A stretch of DNA of 64,000 nucleotides from Betaproteobacteria bacterium (GTDB taxonomy: Bacteria; Pseudomonadota; Gammaproteobacteria; Burkholderiales; Ferrovaceae): the NCBI GenBank assembly GCA_028866015.1, contig JAGWIW010000005.1, forward strand, positions 1 to 64,000, read 5' to 3'. A program made the position numbers and the translations under genes. The notes below the pieces were generated by a model, which saw only the letters and a list, made by a program, of their open reading frames with translations, was not told where the DNA came from and did not search any database. Of the stretch, positions 1-8,052 are shown piece after piece. Position 1 is the stretch's first letter; every line of letters begins with the position of its first letter.

Positions 1-30
1 TGCCAGGGGGAGCAGGAGTAGAATGGGCGC

Positions 31-1818
31 ATGCGTTTGGTCCTTGATTTTGCCGACAGTCCCGGTCATGTGGTCCGAAGGACCTTCTCCCAGCCCAAGG
101 CAGTCCTGACCGCCCACAATACGGCGGAAGTGCGCCCCCTGCTTGACGAGGTCGATGCCGCCACCCGTGCGGGAGCCTATGCCGCCGGCTTCATGAGTTA
201 CGAAGGCGCTCCGGCGTTCGACCCGGCGGCGCAGGTGCGCGCCGGCTCACCCTATCCGCTCGCCTGCTTCGGCATTTTCGATGCCCCCCAGCCCCACCTG
301 GCCGACCCCGATTCTGATTCCGGTGCCGTGTCGCAGTCCGGACCCTGGCAGCTCGATACTTCAGAAGCCGACTACGCGGCAGCCATCGCTCGCATTCACG
401 AGGCCATCGCCCGCGGCGACAGCTACCAGATCAACTACACCGTGCGTGCCCATTCCCGCCTCAACGGCTCGGGGCTGGCTTACTACGATCGCCTGCGCCT
501 CGCCCAACGCGCCGATTACGCAGCCTGGATCGACTGCGGCAGCTTCCAGCTGCTTTCCCTTTCACCCGAACTGTTTTTTTCCAGGACCGGCACCCGCATC
601 GTGACCCGTCCCATGAAAGGCACTGTGCGGCGCGGCAGCGGACCGGAAGAAGACGAAGCGCTGGCCGCCTGGCTGTCCCAGTCGCGCAAGAACCGCGCCG
701 AAAACCTCATGATCGTGGATCTGCTGCGCAACGACCTGTCGCGCGTGGCTGTCCGTGGCAGCGTGGAAGTGCCGGCCCTGTTTTCCATCGAGCGCTATCC
801 CACGGTGCTACAGATGACATCCACCGTGGCGGCCACGCTGCGCCCTGGCGCTTCCCTGTACGACCTGTTTGCCGCTCTTTTTCCCTGCGGTTCCATCACG
901 GGCGCCCCCAAGCTCAAATCCATGGAGCTGATCCGCGCTCTCGAAAGCACGCCGCGCGGGCCCTACTGCGGGGCGGTGGGCTGGATCCGCCCCGGCGGCG
1001 ATGCCCAGTTCAACGTAGCCATCCGAACCCTCGTGCTGGACAGGGCGGATGGTCGACTGACCTGCGGCCTGGGTGGAGGCATCACCTGGGATTCGCGCAG
1101 CGACGACGAATATGCCGAAGTGCTCACCAAGGCCCGCTTCCTGGAGTTCAAGCCCGACAGCTCCGAGCTGCTGGAAACGATGCTGCTGCGCGACGGGGTG
1201 TTCTGGCTGGAAGATCTGCACCTGGCGCGACTTGCCCGCTCTGCTCGGGACCTGGGATTCCCGCCGCCCACCGAAGGTGTGCCAGCCCTGTTATCCCGCT
1301 TCGCCGCCCAATATCCCGCTGGCGAACTGCGCGTGCGCCTGCGCTTCAGCCGGGAAGGCACGGTCCACCTGGAAGGAGTTCCACTTCCCGCAACCCCGAA
1401 AGAAGCGGTTTCAGTGGCCATGGGTTGCACCCCGGTCCAGTCGTCGCTGCCCCTGTTGCGGCACAAGACCACTGATCGCGCGCTCTACGAACAACAGGCC
1501 CGCGCCGCGCTCTCGGAGGGGGATTTCGATGTGCTAATGTGGAATGAACGGGGTGAGGCCACGGAATTCACGCGTGGCAACCTGGCCTACGAAATGGCCG
1601 GCCATCGCTATACGCCCCCGCTGGAAGCGGGCTTGCTGCCGGGGACCTTCCGCCAGCATCTGCTGGACCGTGGCGATCTGACTGAAAGGTCGCTGACGCT
1701 GGCAGAACTCACGCGTGTAGACGCGCTCTGGTTCATCAACAGCGTGCGCGGCTGGATGCCAGTCCGGCTTCGCCCTGATACGCTCGAAAAAGCAATCAGA
1801 AACCACAGCCCGATCTAG
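31..1818 (+). CDS. pabB-pabC: Fused aminodeoxychorismate synthase component I / 4-amino-4-deoxychorismate lyase
   Basis: A 595-residue bifunctional enzyme for the p-aminobenzoate branch of folate synthesis. Residues ~1-375 are a chorismate-binding PabB/TrpE domain: SYQINYT near residue 131, KGTVRRG near 195, MIVDLLRNDL near 230 and GSITGAPK at 287-294. Residues ~380-595 are a class IV aminotransferase-like PabC domain, with the probable PLP lysine in LRHKTTDR (~residue 478) and the TRGNLAY motif (~511). The first half would aminate chorismate with ammonia from a PabA glutaminase (not in this window), and the second would release pyruvate to give p-aminobenzoate. A purine-rich AGGAG lies about 12 nt before the ATG. 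The stop overlaps the stop of the convergent PCu(A)C gene by 4 bp. Such fusions are known in Proteobacteria, so the call is firm. Confidence 0.93.
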   Translation: MRLVLDFADSPGHVVRRTFSQPKAVLTAHNTAEVRPLLDEVDAATRAGAYAAGFMSYEGAPAFDPAAQVRAGSPYPLACFGIFDAPQPHLADPDSDSGAVSQSGPWQLDTSEADYAAAIARIHEAIARGDSYQINYTVRAHSRLNGSGLAYYDRLRLAQRADYAAWIDCGSFQLLSLSPELFFSRTGTRIVTRPMKGTVRRGSGPEEDEALAAWLSQSRKNRAENLMIVDLLRNDLSRVAVRGSVEVPALFSIERYPTVLQMTSTVAATLRPGASLYDLFAALFPCGSITGAPKLKSMELIRALESTPRGPYCGAVGWIRPGGDAQFNVAIRTLVLDRADGRLTCGLGGGITWDSRSDDEYAEVLTKARFLEFKPDSSELLETMLLRDGVFWLEDLHLARLARSARDLGFPPPTEGVPALLSRFAAQYPAGELRVRLRFSREGTVHLEGVPLPATPKEAVSVAMGCTPVQSSLPLLRHKTTDRALYEQQARAALSEGDFDVLMWNERGEATEFTRGNLAYEMAGHRYTPPLEAGLLPGTFRQHLLDRGDLTERSLTLAELTRVDALWFINSVRGWMPVRLRPDTLEKAIRNHSPI

Positions 1819-2297
1819 TGATGCATGGAACCCATGCCTGGGCCGGCTCCCATGCTGCGCACGGGCACAGGCACTTCCACTTCACCCGCCGGCTCGAACC
1901 TGAGCCTGACAACGATCTGCTTTCCTTCCACCAGCGGTTTTTTCAATCCTTCCAGCATCAGATGCAGGCCCGAGGGCTGCAACTCGAGTTTTGATCCAGC
2001 GGGAATGGCAAATGACGCCTGGCGGTGCATGCTGCTCATGCCACCAGACATGTGGGTGCTGTGCAACGTTACGGCACGGGCCACCGGGGCTGTGGCGGTG
2101 AGCAGATGCTGATCCTGCTTTCCGGTGTTTTCAATGGTCATGTAGATCACGCCCACTTCCTGTCCAGGCGCCGTGGCCCGGGCATAGGCCTGATCGATCA
2201 CCAGGGTCTTGAAATGGACGGGCTGGGCTCCTGCCTCCGGCACAAGTGCCAGTACGGAGAGCAGGGAAAACAGGACACGCAGGTTCAGGGCGTTCAC
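1815..2297 (-). CDS. PCu(A)C-type periplasmic copper chaperone
   Basis: A 160-residue protein with an N-terminal signal peptide (hydrophobic LFSLLSVLALV, likely cleavage after EAGA). The mature part is a PCu(A)C domain (DUF461). It shows the family copper ligands: a His/Met cluster TLHSTHMSGGMSSMH and, about 20 residues later, the HLM motif (GLHLMLEG). The C-terminus adds a Met/His-rich tail (GPGMGSMHH) that could also bind copper. Known members deliver Cu(I) to the CuA or CuB centre of cytochrome oxidases. The gene overlaps the upstream TlpA-like gene by 4 bp (ATGA), so the two are probably translationally coupled. The neighbours (thioredoxin-like protein, DUF2946 protein) fit periplasmic copper handling. 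Confidence 0.9.
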   Translation of the reverse strand: MNALNLRVLFSLLSVLALVPEAGAQPVHFKTLVIDQAYARATAPGQEVGVIYMTIENTGKQDQHLLTATAPVARAVTLHSTHMSGGMSSMHRQASFAIPAGSKLELQPSGLHLMLEGLKKPLVEGKQIVVRLRFEPAGEVEVPVPVRSMGAGPGMGSMHH

Positions 2298-2806
2298 TTG
2301 GCCTCCAGAAGGGGAGTGAGGGTTTGGTCGAGCACTGCATCGGTAATGCCGGCATCACCACCATCCCATGCATCATGGCGCAGCACGCCATGGCGGTCGA
2401 TGACAAAAGTCAGGGGAATGCGCCAGATGCGCCCATAGCCTCGCACCGCGGCATCCTGGATCCAGGCACCGGGAAAACTGTACTGTTTCATCAGGATTCG
2501 GGCTTTGTCCAGATCTTCCGGGCTGTCCATGCTCACGGCCACCAGGTCGAATCCCTGCGCGTGATGGGCGCGGTAGTAACGTTCCATGGCCGGCATTTCC
2601 GCACGGCAGGGCACGCACCAGCTGGCCCAGAAATGCAGCATGACCACGTGTCCCAACTGGCGGGTGGACGAGAATTGCTGCCCGTCCAGCAAATGGATGT
2701 CGTAGGCCGGAGCAGGTTGCCCTTCGGCGATGGCGAAAGCATCAGGAGCTGCCATCAGCACCGCCAGTATTCCGATCAAAGCCTGCAGGCGATGGGCATA
2801 ACGCAT
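2294..2806 (-). CDS. TlpA-like periplasmic thioredoxin-fold protein
   Basis: A 170-residue AhpC/TSA-TlpA family protein. Residues 1-25 form a signal peptide or membrane anchor (LIGILAVLMAAPDAFA). The redox centre is WASWCVPC, followed by RAEMP, at about residues 60-70. A cis-proline region (RIPLTFVID) and a typical TlpA ending follow. Such proteins reduce disulfides in periplasmic partners, including copper chaperones and cytochrome oxidase subunit II. Its 4-bp overlap with the downstream PCu(A)C gene suggests a joint role in copper-centre assembly, which is inference. The start has an AGGGAGGA-type ribosome site just upstream. Confidence 0.88.
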   Translation of the reverse strand: MRYAHRLQALIGILAVLMAAPDAFAIAEGQPAPAYDIHLLDGQQFSSTRQLGHVVMLHFWASWCVPCRAEMPAMERYYRAHHAQGFDLVAVSMDSPEDLDKARILMKQYSFPGAWIQDAAVRGYGRIWRIPLTFVIDRHGVLRHDAWDGGDAGITDAVLDQTLTPLLEAK

Positions 2807-2825
2807 GAAGTCCTCCCTTGTTGCC

Positions 2826-3770
2826 TCAGAAAGTATAGGTCAATCCGGCGCTGACGATCTGCCTTGGCACCAGTTGCACGCCGGTCACTTCCTGATAAAG
2901 CGGCAGGTAGACGAGCGCGTTGGCTTGCAGTTGCCGGGTGAGGGAATACAGAACCCCGGGCGTCAGGTAGAGGGATTTTGATCCGGTGTTTTGCGGATCG
3001 CTGGCCAGGCCGGAGTCTGCCCGCCGCCAGGTGGCATTGAGCTGGATCAGGGGGGTGAGCGCCGCCACATAAGGGTTGGTGTCGTAATGGGCCCCGGCCA
3101 CCAGCTGCACGCTGTCTCCGGGCCGGTAATCGGCACGGGAATCCAGGGCCCGGCGCAGCATGCCTTGCAGGTACCAGCCCCAGGTGCGTTCCTGACCGAC
3201 CTTGTAACCCCCCAGCAGCAGGTCCGTGGTGCCGCTTCCCGGCTGCGTATCCCGGTCGAAGCCGGGCGCAGTATGGGTGCCGGTGGGCAGCTTGAGGCCG
3301 AAAATCAGGCCGACAGACATGTCGGGCGAAAAACCCGTGTACATGCCCATCAGGCGCACATCGGCCAGGGTGTCCACGCTGCTGTGCACTATCTGGGGCG
3401 TGCCGCCGCCAAAATTGTCATTGGTATCGAAGGTGCGCATCCAGTAAGGCACCATGGCCATCACCCCCCAGTCATGGTTGATGTTGTACTGGACGTTGAG
3501 ATTCACGAACTGGGTGCGGATCTGCTGGTCTGCGCTCTGGCTCAGCGGAATTTTGCTTGTTCCCTGCTTTGCCACATTCTGGTCAAGCCAGGTGTCCTGC
3601 AGGTTGACGCTGCCCGAAGATGCACCGGGCAGCCCAAGCCCTGGCATGCCCAGATCGAACATGCCGCACCCGCAGGCGCAAGCCAGCGCACTTTGCGGCG
3701 TGGCTGCAATGGCCACGGCCATGGCGCCCGCTACGGCGCCAAAACGCCATAAGGCGTTCTGTAATTTCAT
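2826..3770 (-). CDS. Probable outer-membrane beta-barrel protein with Cys-rich mature N-terminus
   Basis: A 314-residue protein with a clear signal peptide (AGAMAVAIAATPQSALA). Cleavage would leave a mature N-terminus starting CACGCG, with four cysteines in six residues if the residue after ALA is counted, then a Gly/Pro-rich stretch. The rest alternates hydrophobic and polar residues in beta-strand fashion and ends with phenylalanine (LTYTF), the usual outer-membrane-barrel terminus. It resembles the family annotated as phenol-degradation MetA-pathway or transporter barrels, but I cannot assign a substrate. Located 19 bp upstream of the TlpA-like gene in the same direction, it probably belongs to the copper module. 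The Cys cluster could bind Cu(I); this is inferred from composition only. Confidence 0.65.
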   Translation of the reverse strand: MKLQNALWRFGAVAGAMAVAIAATPQSALACACGCGMFDLGMPGLGLPGASSGSVNLQDTWLDQNVAKQGTSKIPLSQSADQQIRTQFVNLNVQYNINHDWGVMAMVPYWMRTFDTNDNFGGGTPQIVHSSVDTLADVRLMGMYTGFSPDMSVGLIFGLKLPTGTHTAPGFDRDTQPGSGTTDLLLGGYKVGQERTWGWYLQGMLRRALDSRADYRPGDSVQLVAGAHYDTNPYVAALTPLIQLNATWRRADSGLASDPQNTGSKSLYLTPGVLYSLTRQLQANALVYLPLYQEVTGVQLVPRQIVSAGLTYTF

Positions 3771-3827
3771 GATGATTTCCCCTCAAACGAATCGACAGCC
3801 TGCGCCTGGTGCAGGCTTCCTGATGGC

Positions 3828-4205
3828 TCAGGCGAAAACAGGGGGGGCTCGGGTAGGCGGACGCTGGCCGGGTATGTTTTTTGAAAAAGCACCAAGGGGC
3901 TGCCAGGACTGGCGGGCACAGGATACGGATGGAGCGGGCGATGGCAAGGACAAGTCGGGCGGCAGGTCAGCCGCCAGGCAGCCGCACAGGGCACAGTGGT
4001 GGCAAGCCGGGGCAGGATGGGGTACTGAATCCCCTCCCTGCACTTGCACCCAGCGCAAGCCGGAGCCCGTACAGACCTGGACGCGCGAAGTCCCGTTGTC
4101 CACGCCATCAAAAGCCGCCCAGGCACCCGCCACGAGGGACGCCTGGAACAGGACAGTGACAAGCAGCAAACGGGCCGCCTGCCGGATCAGTGAACGCCGC
4201 ATCAT
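3828..4205 (-). CDS. DUF2946-family small Cys/His-rich secreted protein
   Basis: A 125-residue protein if started at the ATG at 4205 (MMRRSLIRQ). An in-frame start 10 codons further upstream is possible but lacks signal-peptide logic. It has a signal peptide (LLLVTVLFQASLVAGAWA) and a conserved central motif ACHHCALCGC, with two prolines before it, then a proline-rich tail. The HHCxxCG arrangement is typical of DUF2946 proteins, which are often encoded next to copper-tolerance or cytochrome-oxidase assembly genes; their function is not established. It lies 57 bp upstream of the barrel gene on the same strand and is probably the first gene of the copper module. A TAGAAT -10 candidate sits 7 nt before the ATG. 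Confidence 0.72.
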   Translation of the reverse strand: MMRRSLIRQAARLLLVTVLFQASLVAGAWAAFDGVDNGTSRVQVCTGSGLRWVQVQGGDSVPHPAPACHHCALCGCLAADLPPDLSLPSPAPSVSCARQSWQPLGAFSKNIPGQRPPTRAPPVFA

Positions 4206-4212
4206 GCCCTGC

Positions 4213-4218
4213 ATTCTA
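4213..4218 (-). promoter_or_regulatory. Candidate -10 box (TAGAAT) abutting the DUF2946 start
   Basis: On the minus strand TAGAAT is followed by seven bases and then ATG of the DUF2946 gene (4205). A start of transcription about 7 nt after the -10 would fall on or next to the A of the ATG, giving a leaderless or almost leaderless mRNA. No good -35 is visible at the right distance, so confidence is low. Confidence 0.35.
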
Positions 4219-4312
4219 CCATGGGGCCTTGGCATGACCGCCCGGCCTTATGCAGCCCGATAATCCGGCCTTTCCTGAAAAATAAACGGCATTGATGGTT
4301 GGGATTTGTATG

Positions 4313-4327
4313 ATATCCTTTTCCTAT
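4313..4327. promoter_or_regulatory. Possible OxyR half-operator upstream of oxyR
   Basis: ATAT-N7-CTAT, one mismatch from the OxyR dyad unit ATAG-N7-CTAT, lies 25 bp before the oxyR start codon. OxyR is known to bind over its own promoter. The second ATAG-N7-CTAT unit expected for a full tetramer site is not seen, so this is only a candidate. Confidence 0.3.
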
Positions 4328-4351
4328 CATTGATCAGACGGTGGTTTTCAT

Positions 4352-5281
4352 ATGAATATCAATGAATTGAGATACATTGTTGCGGTTGCCCAAACCAGGA
4401 ATTTTCGGCGCGCCGCAGAAAAATGTTTTGTCAGCCAGCCTGCCTTGTCCACCGCCGTGCAAAAGCTGGAGGATGAGCTGGGGCTGCGGATTTTCGAACG
4501 CTCCCGTACGGAAGTGAGCATCACGCCCAACGGCGAACGCATCGTCTCCCAGGCCGCTCTCATACTGGAAGAAGTGGACAGGCTGCGCCTGATGGCACGG
4601 CAGGGAGCCGATCCCCTGATGGGTCCCCTCAGACTGGGAGTGATCCACACGGTGGGCCCCTACCTTCTGCCGGACCTCATCGCGCAGTTGCATCGCAGCG
4701 CACCCGAAATGCCGCTGCAGGTGGAGGAAAACACCACGGCGCGGCTGGAAGAGGAATTGCGACAGGGTGCGCTGGACGTGGCCATCGTCGCCCTCCCCCT
4801 GGCCGCCTCCGGGCTCGCCACTCGCCCGCTCTACAGTGAGCCTTTCGAAGTGGTGGTCCCCAAAAACCACCGCTGGGCCGGGCGTGCATCAATTTCCTCA
4901 GCCGAACTCGGGGAGGAACAAGTGCTGCTGCTGCCGTCTGTTCATTGTTTCAGCACGCAGGTGGTGGAAACCTGCCCCGAACTGGGCGTCAAACATGCGC
5001 TGGTACAGCAGGGCAACAGCCTGGAAACGCTGCGCAACATGGTGGCCTCCGGCATGGGCATCACGGTGCTGCCTGCCACTGCCAACAGCTCAAAATATCG
5101 CAGCCCCCTGCTTGAGATCATCCCCTTTGAATCCCCAGTGCCATCGCGCCAGATCGGCATGGCGTGGCGCAAAAGCTTTTCCAGGATCGCTGCGCTCGAT
5201 GCCATTGCAGCAGGCGTGCGCCATCTCAAGCTGCGCGGCCTGGTGCCTGTGCCGCTCAAGCGTGACGCCGGGACCGCTTGA
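4352..5281 (+). CDS. oxyR: Hydrogen-peroxide-sensing LysR-type regulator OxyR
   Basis: A 309-residue LysR-family regulator. Residues ~1-60 are the winged-helix DNA-binding domain (NINELRYIVAVAQTRNFRRA). The rest is the substrate-binding-like sensor domain. The peroxide-sensing cysteines fall at C199 (SVHCFST) and C208 (VETCPEL), the same numbers and spacing as in E. coli OxyR, and SLETLRNMVASG GIT-type residues follow as in OxyR. This makes the identity stronger than a generic LysR call. It should form a C199-C208 disulfide with peroxide and activate antioxidant genes. No katG or ahpC is nearby. Its last 26 bp overlap, tail to tail, the end of the MFS efflux gene on the other strand. Confidence 0.93.
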   Translation: MNINELRYIVAVAQTRNFRRAAEKCFVSQPALSTAVQKLEDELGLRIFERSRTEVSITPNGERIVSQAALILEEVDRLRLMARQGADPLMGPLRLGVIHTVGPYLLPDLIAQLHRSAPEMPLQVEENTTARLEEELRQGALDVAIVALPLAASGLATRPLYSEPFEVVVPKNHRWAGRASISSAELGEEQVLLLPSVHCFSTQVVETCPELGVKHALVQQGNSLETLRNMVASGMGITVLPATANSSKYRSPLLEIIPFESPVPSRQIGMAWRKSFSRIAALDAIAAGVRHLKLRGLVPVPLKRDAGTA

Positions 5282-6848
5282 GCACGTAGACGGCGGGGAT
5301 GAAAGCGAGGAACAGAAAGGCCAGCAGCCGGAAATTGTCCAGGAAAGCCATCAGGCTGGACTGCTGCTGCACGAAAGCGTAAAGCGTGGCCTGGGCTTTG
5401 GGAACGGCATCTCCCAGGGTGCTGCCCCGGGCTGCAATGGCTTGCGTCAGCTGCCCCAGGAGGCCAGTGGTCTGGGGTGAAAGCGTACTCACGTGAGCCA
5501 CCAGATCCGCCTGGTGTTTCTGGCTGCCCTGAGTCAGCCAGGTTTGCACCAGCGAAATGCCGAAGCTCCCCCCCAGGTTGCGGAACAGGTTGATGATGGC
5601 GGAGGCATTGCTGCTCTTGACCATGGGCATTTCGGCAAAGGCAGCGGTGTTGATGGGAATGAACAGGAACCCCAGGCCGATGCCCTGCAGAATGCGCAGG
5701 GTGGCGATGGACCAGTAGTCCGCCTGCAGATCAAGGCGCGACATGAAAAAAAGCGCCACCGCGTTGGCAAGGATGCCAAAGGTGATCATGTGCCGCACAT
5801 CCACCCGGTTCACCATCATCCCGATGAGCGGCATGAACAGCAGCACCGTGAGCCCACCTGGGGACAGCACCAGGCCTGCATCGGTTGCAGAATAACCCAG
5901 CAGGTTCTGCACGAACAGCGGCAGCAGCACGGTGCTGCCGAATAGAATGAACCCCAGCATGAAAATCAGGATGTTGCTGACCAGGAAGTTGCGCTGCAAG
6001 AGCAGCCGCACATCCACCATGGGATCACGCAGGCGCAACTCCCAAAACGGCAGGACCACCAGCGAAATCACTGAAATGGCCGTCATGACCACGATGAATT
6101 GCGAATCAAACCAGTCCTCCTGCTGTCCTTTGTCGAGCACGATCTGCAGGCACCCAAAGCCCAGCGTCAACAGCGCAAATCCAAAGTAGTCGATCTTGAA
6201 ACCACGCGACTTCAACTCCTTGCGCTGCTGGGCAAAATGGGGCGGGTCGAACACCAGCCGCGATGTGAGGTAAATGGACAGGATGCCCACCGGCACATTG
6301 ATGAGAAAAATCCAGCGCCAGGTGAAAGTGTCGGTAATCCAGCCGCCGATGGTGGGTCCGATGGCCGGAGCCATCACGGTGGTGATGCCGTAGACGGCGA
6401 AGGCCATGCCCCGCTTGGCCGGAGGAAACGTGTCCGCCAGGATGGCTTGCGAGCTGGGCTGCAACCCACCGCCCCCGAACCCTTGCAATGCACGAAAGAA
6501 AATCAGCAGGGCCAGGTTCGGGGCAAGGCCGCACAGCAGCGAACTCGCGGTGAAGAGGGCCACGCACAGCATGTAGAAGCGACGCCTTCCCATCAGGCTG
6601 GACAACCAGCCGCTGATGGGCAGCACGATGGCATTCGACACAAGATACGAAGTCAGCACCCAGGTGGATTCATCCTGACCGGCTGAAAGATCGCCTGCGA
6701 TATGACGCAGGGACACATTGGCAATGGAAATGTCGAGCACTTCCATGAATGTGGTAATCGCCACGGTTACGGCAATCAGCCAGGGATTGAGGGCCGTGCC
6801 GTTTTGGTCTCGCGGGACATGGGCGCTGTGGACCAGAGTTTCCACCAT
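5256..6848 (-). CDS. DHA2-family (EmrB/QacA) multidrug efflux transporter
   Basis: A 530-residue major-facilitator protein with about 14 predicted membrane spans. Motif A-like GWLSSLMGRRRFYML follows span 2, and motif C-like residues (APAIGPTIGGWI) lie in span 5, as expected for drug:H+ antiporters. It is the inner-membrane part of a tripartite pump with the adaptor gene 6 bp upstream and the outer-membrane channel gene before that. Length and architecture match EmrB. Its 3' end overlaps the oxyR 3' end by 26 bp in antisense. The substrate is unknown; homologues export hydrophobic toxins and uncouplers. Confidence 0.92.
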   Translation of the reverse strand: MVETLVHSAHVPRDQNGTALNPWLIAVTVAITTFMEVLDISIANVSLRHIAGDLSAGQDESTWVLTSYLVSNAIVLPISGWLSSLMGRRRFYMLCVALFTASSLLCGLAPNLALLIFFRALQGFGGGGLQPSSQAILADTFPPAKRGMAFAVYGITTVMAPAIGPTIGGWITDTFTWRWIFLINVPVGILSIYLTSRLVFDPPHFAQQRKELKSRGFKIDYFGFALLTLGFGCLQIVLDKGQQEDWFDSQFIVVMTAISVISLVVLPFWELRLRDPMVDVRLLLQRNFLVSNILIFMLGFILFGSTVLLPLFVQNLLGYSATDAGLVLSPGGLTVLLFMPLIGMMVNRVDVRHMITFGILANAVALFFMSRLDLQADYWSIATLRILQGIGLGFLFIPINTAAFAEMPMVKSSNASAIINLFRNLGGSFGISLVQTWLTQGSQKHQADLVAHVSTLSPQTTGLLGQLTQAIAARGSTLGDAVPKAQATLYAFVQQQSSLMAFLDNFRLLAFLFLAFIPAVYVLKRSRRHA

Positions 6849-6854
6849 GCCCTC

Positions 6855-8036
6855 TCAGCGAGACGCTTCCGTCAGCAATACCTTCGGTTCCACCGACATC
6901 CCGGGCGCCAGCCGCACCAAGGTGTCCGGTTTTTCATCGAACACGATTTTTACCGGAAGGCGCTGCACCACCTTCACGTAATTGCCGCTGGCATTCTCCG
7001 GCGGCAGCAGGCTGAAGCGGGCTCCGGTCCCGGGCTGGAAGCTGTCCACATGGGCCTTGAACGTTTTTCCCGGAAAGGCATCCACAGTCACTTCCACCGG
7101 CTGGCCGATGTGCATGCGCCGCAGCTGGGTTTCCTTGAAATTGGCCACAACCCAGGGATTGCCGTAAACAATGGCCATGACCGAGGTGCCGGGCTGCACC
7201 AGCTGGCCCTGGTACAGGGTCCGTCGAGCCACGCGCCCGTCCACCGGGGCTACCAGCCGCGTGTAGGAAAGATCAAGCCGGGCCTGGTCGAGCGCGGCCT
7301 GGGCTTCGGCCACGGATGCCTTGCCCCCCTGCTCCTGGGCTTCCTTGAGCGCCACCTGACGGGGCCCTGAACGCGCCTCTGCCAGCTTGGCTTGCGCCTG
7401 GGACACCTGGGCTGCCGCCGAACCCGCTCCCCTGCGCGCCGCATCCAGCTGCGCTGCCGCCGCACGGTCGGCCGTGACAGCCTGGTCCAGACGCTGCCTG
7501 GAAATTTCATCCTTGCTGAACAGGGCCTGGTAACGGGCCAGGTCGCTGTGGGCAAGCTGCGCCTGGGCCTCTGCCGCAGCCACCTGGGCATCTGCCTGGG
7601 CGCGCAGCGCGCGCGAGCTTTCCAGCGCGCTTTGGGCCTGATTGATGAGCGCCTGACTGGTGGTGGTCACCACCGACACATCCTGGCTGGCTGCGCCGTG
7701 TCGCGCCAGGGCTCCGGCCAGCGCCGCCTCAGCCTGCTGAACGCGCAGCTGGTAATCGCGCGGATCGATTTCCGCCAGCACATCCCCGGCCTTTACGACC
7801 TGGTTGTCATTCACCTGCACATGCAGCACGTAGCCGGCCACATGCGGGCTGATCTGGACGATATTGGCCTCGATGAAGGCGTCATCCGTGGTTTCCTGGT
7901 TTCGGGTGAGCAGCCAGAGCATGAAAAAGCCCAGCACCACCAGCGCAGCGCCGGCCATGGCCGCCTTGCGAATCCAGGGGCGGGCAGGCGCCGGAGGGGC
8001 TGTCGTGTTCTCTGTGTTGGGTGGCAATTCGCTCAT
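6855..8036 (-). CDS. EmrA/HlyD-type membrane fusion protein of efflux pump
   Basis: A 393-residue periplasmic adaptor. It has a short cytoplasmic N-terminus, one membrane anchor (AALVVLGFFMLWLL), a biotinyl-lipoyl half (TDDAFIEANIVQISPHVAGYV), a long alanine/glutamine-rich alpha-helical hairpin (residues ~100-210) and the second lipoyl half plus beta barrel (APVDGRVARRTLYQGQLV). I placed the start at the ATG at 8036 because a GGAG ribosome site lies 7 nt upstream. An upstream in-frame TTG at 8072 would overlap the outer-membrane gene and add 12 residues without benefit. It connects the MFS transporter to the TolC-like channel. Confidence 0.92.
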   Translation of the reverse strand: MSELPPNTENTTAPPAPARPWIRKAAMAGAALVVLGFFMLWLLTRNQETTDDAFIEANIVQISPHVAGYVLHVQVNDNQVVKAGDVLAEIDPRDYQLRVQQAEAALAGALARHGAASQDVSVVTTTSQALINQAQSALESSRALRAQADAQVAAAEAQAQLAHSDLARYQALFSKDEISRQRLDQAVTADRAAAAQLDAARRGAGSAAAQVSQAQAKLAEARSGPRQVALKEAQEQGGKASVAEAQAALDQARLDLSYTRLVAPVDGRVARRTLYQGQLVQPGTSVMAIVYGNPWVVANFKETQLRRMHIGQPVEVTVDAFPGKTFKAHVDSFQPGTGARFSLLPPENASGNYVKVVQRLPVKIVFDEKPDTLVRLAPGMSVEPKVLLTEASR

Positions 8037-8052
8037 GGATCTGCTCCGGCAT

